Part shown: one piece after another, positions 1 to 5,152 of the stretch
Layout of the letters: each line of letters opens with the position of its first letter
Numbering within the stretch: position 1 is the first letter of the stretch
Source: Fidelibacterota bacterium
Lineage (GTDB): Bacteria > Fidelibacterota > Marinisomatia > Marinisomatales > UBA8229
Reading direction: 5' to 3'
Length of the DNA: 5,152 nt
Assembly (NCBI GenBank): GCA_003535775.1
Contig: DPYO01000167.1
Location: forward strand, 1 to 5,152
The notes under the pieces: generated by a model
Told to the model about the DNA's origin: nothing
What the model saw: only the letters and a program-made list of their open reading frames with translations
Database searches by the model: none
Translations under genes and position numbers: made by a program

Positions 1-1500
1 GTCGTAGAACCGTTGATGACCTTGTTCAGGGCTTTTATGACATCCATTGATATACGGCCATTTTTATCACGGGTGCGCTTCAGAATTGGGGAAACGCCAG
101 CTTGCCTGATTTCACGGCTGGAACCAGGTTGCTGGAATATTTTTAAGCATCTTCCTTCCATAAGAATTGGCGAAAATTACTACAACAGGCTGAATGAAGG
201 CTTGGAGATAAAGGATCTGCTCCAAAACCGCGCTCTCAGAGTGATGGTCGTTAATCCTCTTTATGGAGGTTCTTTGCCAACGGCTCATCACTGCGCTGGA
301 GCTTTGAGAAATATGGGGTATGAGGTTGCCACTGTAGATTGTGAAGAATTTGCCCAGGGCTTTTTCTCCTTAAAGGGTGTGACCCGCAATCCAGAGAACG
401 CTGAAGTTCTTTCCCGTAATTTTATGAATTTCATGGGTGAAATAGCCGCCGCAAAGGCTACCGAATTTCGACCCGACCTCATTTTAGCTCTTGCCCAAGC
501 TCCTCTTACACCGGAGGCGATTCTAAAACTGAGGGCATTGAAAGTGCCAGTTGTTTTCTGGTTCGTGGAAGATTTTAGGACTTTGCCCTATTGGAATGAA
601 GTAGTTACTTCTTATGACCACATTTTTACTTTGCAAGCCGGAGAGTTTCACGATTCATTGCGATCCAAAGGAGTGCGGGATTGCTATTATCTGCCGCAGG
701 CCTGTTTCCCGGATATTCACAAGCATTTGAGTATGGCAGGAGAGGAAATGGCTATGTATGGGGCCGATATCTCATTCATGGGAGCGGCCTATCATAACCG
801 GGTTCAATCTTTTCCTCGATTGATGGATCTTGACTTTAAGATCTGGGGAACAGAGTGGAATTTAGAGACGCCGTTGGGACGCTTGGTTCAAAATAATAAT
901 AAGCGGCTTTCGTCTGAAGAAATCGTTAAAATTTATAACGCAGCTAAAATTAACCTGAATCTGCATTCTTCCACCTACCATTATGGAATTAATCCGGATG
1001 GCGATTTTGTAAATCCGCGAACTTTTGAGATTTCTGCCTGTCGGGGATTCCAACTGGTGGATAACCGAAAAGATCTATCCCGGATGTTTAAAGTGGGTGA
1101 GGAGATAATCGCTTTTGATACCCTTGATCAAATGCAGGATCAAATAGATTATTATCTTTCTAAACCCGAGGAAAGAAATGCGATCGCTTTGAAATCCTGC
1201 CAGCGTGTCCTGAAGGAACATACCATGGAGCATCGCATGCAGGAGTTATTACTGCATGTTTTTCTGGACCATGAGTCAGCTCTTGATTCAATCGGGAAAG
1301 TTCAAAGGGACCCTTTAGAGTATTGCATCGAACAAGCCGGTGAAAACACAGAGTTGGGGCAATATTTAAAGCAGTTCAAGGGGCAGCACCCTTTTTCATT
1401 AAAGACGGTGGTAGAACATATCCATCAGGGAGAAGGGGCCTTGGATCAAAAAGAAACCCTGTTTTTGATGATGGATCAAGTTGTAAAGGAGAATATTTGA
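1..1500 (+). CDS. CgeB-like glycosyltransferase (GT-B fold), 5' end possibly outside window
   Basis: Probable cytoplasmic sugar transferase of the CgeB / Glyco_trans_1_2 type. Counting residues from the TTG at 13, a first Rossmann-like domain starts near residue 75 (RVMVVNPLYGGSLPTAHH). It has further strands near 155 (RPDLILALAQAP) and 178 (VPVVFWFVEDFR). The second domain runs from about 252 (DISFMGAAYHNR) to 412. It includes the family hallmark NPRTFEISACRGFQLVD at 334-350, whose Glu339 would contact the donor nucleotide by family analogy. A helical tail of about 80 residues follows. The frame has no stop before base 1, so the gene may start upstream. Internal candidates are TTG 13, ATG 16 and ATG 37; only ATG 37 has a weak AGGG (28-31) at suitable spacing. 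The 70 residues before the first Rossmann strand are unassigned. The GT9 gene follows directly, so both probably serve one surface-glycan or flagellin glycosylation pathway. Donor and acceptor are unknown. Family call is fairly sure; exact role is inference. Confidence 0.82.
   Translation, partial: VVEPLMTLFRAFMTSIDIRPFLSRVRFRIGETPACLISRLEPGCWNIFKHLPSIRIGENYYNRLNEGLEIKDLLQNRALRVMVVNPLYGGSLPTAHHCAGALRNMGYEVATVDCEEFAQGFFSLKGVTRNPENAEVLSRNFMNFMGEIAAAKATEFRPDLILALAQAPLTPEAILKLRALKVPVVFWFVEDFRTLPYWNEVVTSYDHIFTLQAGEFHDSLRSKGVRDCYYLPQACFPDIHKHLSMAGEEMAMYGADISFMGAAYHNRVQSFPRLMDLDFKIWGTEWNLETPLGRLVQNNNKRLSSEEIVKIYNAAKINLNLHSSTYHYGINPDGDFVNPRTFEISACRGFQLVDNRKDLSRMFKVGEEIIAFDTLDQMQDQIDYYLSKPEERNAIALKSCQRVLKEHTMEHRMQELLLHVFLDHESALDSIGKVQRDPLEYCIEQAGENTELGQYLKQFKGQHPFSLKTVVEHIHQGEGALDQKETLFLMMDQVVKENI
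1485..1491 (+). promoter_or_regulatory. Shine-Dalgarno of the GT9 gene, inside the upstream gene
   Basis: AAAGGAG lies within the last codons of the CgeB-like gene. It sits 5 nt before a TTG at 1497 that overlaps the upstream TGA stop (TTGA), and 11 nt before the ATG at 1503. Either start gives nearly the same protein. The placement implies translational coupling of the two glycosyltransferases. Confidence 0.7.
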
Positions 1501-1502
1501 TC

Positions 1503-3242
1503 ATGGCTGAAAACATATTAATTCTCAGCATGACCCGAATGGGAGATATGATTCAGACAACGCCACTGATCAGTGGATTGAAAGAAAAATATCCCACCGC
1601 AAAAATTACTCTTCTGGTTACCAGTGATTTTGCCAGTGCTGTACCGTTGATACCGGATGTGGATGAATCCATCATCCTGAACTTAAGGCAGTTTGATAAA
1701 CAGGAAAACTGGGAAGATCTTTCCTGGGTGAAAATATACCGTTACCTCGAAAAGTCTGTGGAGGATATCAAGAGCAGAAATTTTGATTTGCTTGTGAACT
1801 TGAGTCATTCAAAATTTAGCGCCCTCATGGTGCGTTACCTGGGTATCAAAAATATCGTTGGCTTTTATTGCAATGATTTTGGCAATCGCATGACAGGGCA
1901 CCCCTGGATGCAGTATTTCAGTGTCGAAGTTTTTAATCGTAAATATAATGAGTTCAACCTTGTTGAAATATTTTCCAGGAGCGGCGGAGTCGATGTGAGA
2001 GGTCGTGCTATTGAAGTGGTGCGGTCTCAAAATCAATTATCAGTCGATACTTTAATGTCCTTTGATGAGGAGGATATAGTGATTGGCTTCCAGGCGGGGT
2101 CCAGCCTGGAGGGCCGACGGTGGCCGGCTCGGTCTTTTGCAGACTTGGCAGACATGCTGATTGAAAATTTGAATGCTAGAATCATAATATTTGGTGTGCA
2201 GTCGGAAAATAAGGTGGCTGAAGAAATTAAAAGCCTGGCTAAAAATAAAGATAGAATATTAAACCTTGCCGGTAAAACCAGTCTCAGTGAATTGTCTCAA
2301 TTGCTGGAGAAATGTAAATATTTAGTCACTAATGATACGGGAACGATGCACTTGGCCGCGGCGCTGGGAACAAAAATTGTGGGGCTCTTTTTTGCTCATG
2401 CACATCCTTATGAAACTGCCCCGTTTTCTCCAGGGCATTTGATTTTTCAGGCAAGAATTTCCTGCGCGCCTTGCAGTTATGGTGTGCATTGCAATAACAT
2501 AGTTTGCATTGATAAAGTGCGCCCGCAACATCTTTTGTCAGCGATTGAAAATCATATAAAAACCAAAACCTGGCTTCTTCCAGAACGAATTACCCAAGGC
2601 TCTGAGTTAAGTGTTTTTGAAACAGTTTTTGATTTTGATATGAATTTTAAATTGAGGCCTCTCGTAAAGGTTGGGCTTGATATGGATGATATGTTTCGGA
2701 CCGCTTATACGCTTTTATGGCGGGAGCGTCTTGAAGAAAAAAAGGATGCTGGAAAATTTAAATTTCTGATAAACGGAGTTAGTGAACATCTGACACGAGA
2801 TTATGATTGCTCTACCATCGAATTGATTGATGAACAATTGCAGAAAAAATATTTAATATTGGAAGACATCATAAAACTTGGCAATACAGGGAAGAGGATG
2901 TGTGGGAATATCATTAGAGGGGTGTCGGGCGGAAAGGGCAATTCCAATAAAATCGCTCAATTTGGTGAGGATATTTCGTGCATCGATGAAAAGATTGAAG
3001 TATTAGGACTCAGTAATCCAGAAGTGCGACCTCTTGCCGATATGTTCAGCAAAAGAAAAGAAAACCTGGTAGGTGATAATGTATGCTTTTTGGCAATTGA
3101 AACACGAAAGAGCTATATCGACTTGATCACCGAATGTGACAAACTGAAGGAAATTTTAAAAAGCTGTGTGAAAAAGTTGTCCGATTCTCGATCAGGCTAT
3201 ATTTCGCACAACTCCATCAATGTGGCGGTTCCAGGTAGGTAG
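1503..3242 (+). CDS. Glycosyltransferase family 9 (ADP-heptosyltransferase-like) with long C-terminal extension
   Basis: Putative GT9 enzyme related to the LPS heptosyltransferases WaaF/WaaC, expected to transfer a heptose-like sugar from an ADP donor in the cytoplasm. Residues are counted from ATG 1503 (579 aa). The N-terminal Rossmann domain opens with NILILSMTRMGDMIQTTPL (3-21), the family's G-D start. The C-terminal nucleotide-binding domain begins near 193 with VIGFQAGSS...RRWP. It carries the diagnostic TNDTGTMHLAAALG (276-289) and a four-cysteine cluster at 321, 324, 330 and 335, which is common in this family. The GT9 fold ends near 352. The remaining 225 residues are mostly helical and charged, and I do not recognise them; most GT9 proteins are about 330-370 aa. 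I chose ATG 1503 because MAENILIL is a typical GT9 opening; TTG 1497 is possible and has the closer Shine-Dalgarno. The gene follows the CgeB-like gene without a gap, and its last 46 bp overlap the convergent kinase gene. Sugar specificity is unknown. Confidence 0.87.
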   Translation: MAENILILSMTRMGDMIQTTPLISGLKEKYPTAKITLLVTSDFASAVPLIPDVDESIILNLRQFDKQENWEDLSWVKIYRYLEKSVEDIKSRNFDLLVNLSHSKFSALMVRYLGIKNIVGFYCNDFGNRMTGHPWMQYFSVEVFNRKYNEFNLVEIFSRSGGVDVRGRAIEVVRSQNQLSVDTLMSFDEEDIVIGFQAGSSLEGRRWPARSFADLADMLIENLNARIIIFGVQSENKVAEEIKSLAKNKDRILNLAGKTSLSELSQLLEKCKYLVTNDTGTMHLAAALGTKIVGLFFAHAHPYETAPFSPGHLIFQARISCAPCSYGVHCNNIVCIDKVRPQHLLSAIENHIKTKTWLLPERITQGSELSVFETVFDFDMNFKLRPLVKVGLDMDDMFRTAYTLLWRERLEEKKDAGKFKFLINGVSEHLTRDYDCSTIELIDEQLQKKYLILEDIIKLGNTGKRMCGNIIRGVSGGKGNSNKIAQFGEDISCIDEKIEVLGLSNPEVRPLADMFSKRKENLVGDNVCFLAIETRKSYIDLITECDKLKEILKSCVKKLSDSRSGYISHNSINVAVPGR

Positions 3243-4756
3243 GAAGCCATATCCTCTTTTGCCTTTCCTTTTAAAAATCCCTGAAGGAACTCCAGAGCAG
3301 CTCCACCACCAGTGGATACGAAGAAATTAGTGGCAAAATAATTCCACAATTGATAAGAATCATTTTCAAGGAAGTCGATGGATATCTGATTTCGGTTAAT
3401 GTTTGAGGGGAATTGTTTTTCAATTTGCGCTTTGATGATTTTTTTCAATTCGGTGATCCCTATTTTGTTCAGAATTGCAGCAGAGTCTCCCCCACCTATA
3501 ACTACAGAGAGTTTGGGGTTTGTCAGGGCCATTTGAAAAAGCAACTTGGCCAACTCCAGGGATCCTTCCGCGTAATAGCTACATGCGGGGTGATCGTAGG
3601 CTCCCAGAGGTCCGTTCCAAAATACATTTTCGATATCTTTAAAAATTTCTTCAAATTGGTTTATCGTCTTCTCACCTAAATCCAACTGGAGTTCTTTGGA
3701 AAAATCAGGAGAAGTTTTGTTTTCAAAAGAGGTGCTCTGATAATCTGTAACAACTTTGTAATCTTCAGGAAGGTACAGGTTCACCTTGTTGGCTTCTGCA
3801 AGTTCAATGATTTTTTCGGCTAGATTGATTTCGTGCAGGAGTTCATTATTTTTGGCTTCTACCTGGCTTTGTAATTTTACAGGCAAGGTATCCTTCTGGA
3901 AAGGTTGTAATAGCTCCTTTTGCTGCTGAGCCAGAAGAAAAGCGTTGGCCATTTTGCCACCGATTAAAATGCTTTTGACTCCGGTCGAAACAAACTGTTT
4001 TAAAATTTCAATTTTGTCAGATATTTTAGCCCCTCCGGTTACAACCATGGTTTTTTTAGGTTGGGATAAAATTTTGCCGGCAAATTTTCCGAGGCGGTAA
4101 ATTTCTTCATAGAGAAGAACACCAGAAACCACTAATTTTCCCTCTTGCCGCATTAATTGGGGCAAAAGTTTGATGCTTTTGGTTATGCGATGACTGCAAC
4201 CGAAAGCACAGTTTATATAGACATCAGCAACGTCTGCCAATTTGGCGATGAATTCGATGCGGTACAGGTCCGTATTCTTCGGATCCAAAAGATAACGCAA
4301 ATTGGGAAGAAACTTGATCCCTCCCGGCGGTAGACGCTTGTGTGAAACGATATCCAAAGAATGTTGCATATGGGAATCAATCGTTTCTGGCGGGAATATG
4401 GTGTAAGTATCCCCATAAATTCTTCGGATCAAAGTATCGAAATGAGAGGAGATAAACTGAATGTTGAAGATGCCATCCCAGCCGGTTTGGTCTTTCGTTT
4501 TATGAGGCCGACCAAGGTGTGAACCGATAATGATTCGGCAATCTCCATCCGTCAACTCGTGGATCTTTCTGAATGTTAGATCCAGAAAACGTCGGATTCG
4601 GGTGTCGTCTGCGACTCGATACAATCCTTTTGGGGTGGATCGCAAGGGGACGTTAAAATCACACCGGATAAAAATAGTTTTACCCCTTAAATCATCCGGT
4701 TTCAGTTCCCCTAATTGGGTCATTCCTATTGAATTACTGGAGTTTGAGCTGGCCAT
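3197..4756 (-). CDS. pgk: Phosphoglycerate kinase, long divergent form
   Basis: Cytosolic enzyme interconverting 3-phosphoglycerate plus ATP and 1,3-bisphosphoglycerate plus ADP. N-domain motifs are GKTIFIRCDFNVPL (25-38), DDTRIRR (50-56), SHLGRP (79-84), LPNLRY (150-155) and NCAFGCSHR (182-190). C-domain motifs are GGAKISDKI (241-249), IGGKMANAFL (265-274), WNGPLGAYD (380-388), GGGDSAA (421-427) and STGGGAALEFLQG (481-493). The 3-phosphoglycerate ligands Asp33, Asn35, Arg53, His80, Arg83, Arg154 and Arg190, and the nucleotide-side Lys244, are all present by motif alignment, so activity is likely. Unusual points: 519 aa against roughly 390-420; added length near 85-145, 277-310 and 435-478; NCAFGCSHR where NDAFGTAHR is usual; and Asp388 where Glu normally closes WNGPxGxxE. 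The ATG has AGGA 7 nt upstream. It may be a paralog of a standard enzyme elsewhere or the organism's only copy; the window cannot tell. Family call is secure. Confidence 0.93.
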   Translation of the reverse strand: MASSNSSNSIGMTQLGELKPDDLRGKTIFIRCDFNVPLRSTPKGLYRVADDTRIRRFLDLTFRKIHELTDGDCRIIIGSHLGRPHKTKDQTGWDGIFNIQFISSHFDTLIRRIYGDTYTIFPPETIDSHMQHSLDIVSHKRLPPGGIKFLPNLRYLLDPKNTDLYRIEFIAKLADVADVYINCAFGCSHRITKSIKLLPQLMRQEGKLVVSGVLLYEEIYRLGKFAGKILSQPKKTMVVTGGAKISDKIEILKQFVSTGVKSILIGGKMANAFLLAQQQKELLQPFQKDTLPVKLQSQVEAKNNELLHEINLAEKIIELAEANKVNLYLPEDYKVVTDYQSTSFENKTSPDFSKELQLDLGEKTINQFEEIFKDIENVFWNGPLGAYDHPACSYYAEGSLELAKLLFQMALTNPKLSVVIGGGDSAAILNKIGITELKKIIKAQIEKQFPSNINRNQISIDFLENDSYQLWNYFATNFFVSTGGGAALEFLQGFLKGKAKEDMASYLPGTATLMELCEI

Positions 4757-4763
4757 CTTGATT

Positions 4764-4767
4764 TCCT
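4764..4767 (-). promoter_or_regulatory. Shine-Dalgarno of pgk
   Basis: On the minus strand AGGA (inside GTAGGAAATC) lies 7 nt before the ATG at 4756. This supports that start over the internal Met12. Confidence 0.65.
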
Positions 4768-4932
4768 ACTGTATTGAGTCGCGGATCAACAAAAATCGGC
4801 TGTTTTTGCTAATAAATCCTAACAATCCGGCTAAAAGTCTTAACGGGATTATTGGTTAATTCAACAAGAAAGTTTTCCTTCTTTTTGATAAGAATGGTAT
4901 GATTGAGCCCAGTACTATTTGAACCCTGACTT

Positions 4933-4961
4933 GAATATACTAATTTATGCCAGAATATACT
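4933..4961. repeat. Two 9-bp direct repeats 20 bp apart
   Basis: GAATATACT occurs at 4933-4941 and again at 4953-4961 in identical form. The start-to-start spacing is 20 bp, close to two helical turns, so both copies would face the same side of the DNA. This arrangement fits tandem regulator sites. No protein is identified, and chance recurrence in AT-rich DNA is possible. Confidence 0.4.
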
Positions 4962-4964
4962 GGC
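4949..4964. repeat. Short inverted repeat GCCAG-6 nt-CTGGC
   Basis: Perfect 5-bp arms (4949-4953 and 4960-4964) flank a 6-nt AT loop that shares bases with the second direct repeat. On the plus strand it is followed by TTTATTTAT, superficially like a weak terminator, but no plus-strand gene ends nearby and the stem is short. An operator or chance dyad is as likely. Confidence 0.3.
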
Positions 4965-5069
4965 TTTATTTATAAATGAGTTTAGATCGTTTCCCTTTTG
5001 TAGAAGAGTACGTACCATCAAAATAATTTATGGTTTTTGTCGAAATTAAAAAGTAAATTAAATAACATT

Positions 5070-5098
5070 TTTATAGGCTTTCCGACAGGAAAAACCAA
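5070..5098 (-). promoter_or_regulatory. Candidate sigma-70-type promoter for pgk with dyad in the spacer
   Basis: On the minus strand TTGGTT (5098-5093) is followed after exactly 17 bp by TATAAA (5075-5070). The -10 matches 5 of 6 consensus positions and the -35 matches only 3 of 6. The spacer contains a perfect inverted repeat, TTTCC-4 nt-GGAAA (5079-5092). If used, transcription would start near 5063 and leave an untranslated leader of about 300 nt before pgk. AT-rich sequence easily yields such matches, so this is tentative. Confidence 0.3.
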
Positions 5099-5152
5099 TC
5101 CTAAAACACAGATTTCTTCTTTCCTCACCAAAATCGTTATACTGTGATCCCG

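Larger units (their letters stand above)
4757..5152. other. AT-rich non-coding region upstream of pgk
   Basis: About 395 bp with no convincing gene on either strand. It is visibly richer in A and T than the flanking coding sequence. The longest internal frame (minus, 5021-4809, 70 codons from TTG) has no Shine-Dalgarno and no recognisable protein character. The region holds a possible minus-strand promoter (5070-5098), an 8-bp palindrome GTACGTAC (5008-5015), a pair of 9-bp direct repeats (4933-4961) and a small dyad (4949-4964). A minus frame is open from the right edge to a stop at 5018-5020 (44 codons). It could be the tail of a gene beyond the window, but a second minus frame is also open for about 30 codons there, so this is weak. 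Confidence 0.6.

Noticed and set aside
3413..3679. Plus-strand frame of 88 codons within pgk
   Set aside because: It lies opposite the conserved PGK C-domain motifs and has no independent evidence of coding.
4780..4815. CAAAAA-7 nt-TTTTTG dyad upstream of pgk
   Set aside because: The arms are almost only A-T pairs and are expected by chance in this composition.
4530..4859. Plus-strand frame of 109 codons opposite the start of pgk
   Set aside because: It is antisense to the well-conserved PGK N-terminus, and its protein looks like a shadow (rich in Arg and Ser) with no family resemblance.
4949..4970. Stem followed by T-rich run as a plus-strand terminator
   Set aside because: The stem has only 5 bp, the T run is interrupted, and no plus-strand gene ends within 1.7 kb.
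4809..5021. Minus-strand frame of 70 codons between pgk and the right edge
   Set aside because: It starts at TTG followed by ATG with no Shine-Dalgarno, lies in AT-rich DNA and gives a low-complexity protein without recognisable motifs.
5115..5143. Plus-strand promoter reading out of the right edge (TATACT at 5138-5143)
   Set aside because: The -10 is good, but no acceptable -35 hexamer is found at 16-18 bp, and no downstream gene is visible.
5018..5152. Minus-strand frame open from the right edge (44 codons) as the tail of another gene
   Set aside because: A second frame is also open there for about 30 codons, the last third is nearly all A and T, and the peptide has no recognisable character. 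It cannot be excluded without flanking sequence.

Overview
This 5.15 kb window comes from a bacterial chromosome of moderate-to-low GC with well-spaced Shine-Dalgarno sequences. It holds three genes. Two are on the plus strand and encode putative glycosyltransferases: a CgeB-like enzyme of GT-B type and a family 9, ADP-heptosyltransferase-like enzyme. One is on the minus strand and encodes a long, divergent phosphoglycerate kinase. The GT9 gene points to a Gram-negative organism with LPS, or with heptose-type or flagellin glycosylation. The pairing of a CgeB-like enzyme with a GT9 enzyme recalls surface or flagellin glycosylation clusters of deltaproteobacteria and Nitrospinota. That taxonomic guess comes from general protein flavour and is not proven here.

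Layout. Positions 1-1500 (+) hold the CgeB-like glycosyltransferase. Its reading frame is open to the left edge, so its true start may lie outside. Positions 1503-3242 (+) hold the GT9 protein, which abuts the first gene and has its Shine-Dalgarno inside that gene's last codons, so the two form one operon. The GT9 protein carries about 225 residues of helical, unrecognised sequence after the catalytic domain. Positions 3197-4756 (-) hold the phosphoglycerate kinase, convergent with the GT9 gene and overlapping it tail to tail by 46 bp. No terminator lies between them. Positions 4757-5152 are an AT-rich region with no convincing gene. It contains a possible minus-strand promoter, two small dyads and a pair of 9-bp direct repeats, all upstream of the kinase.

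How the genes relate. The two glycosyltransferases probably act on the same surface glycan, but acceptor and donor sugars cannot be read from the sequence. The kinase belongs to central carbon metabolism (glycolysis, gluconeogenesis or carbon fixation). It lies on the opposite strand and has no evident functional link to the sugar-transfer genes. Nothing here amounts to a clearly new system. The points most worth a second look are the atypical kinase, the convergent coding overlap, the GT9 C-terminal extension and the structured leader upstream of the kinase.
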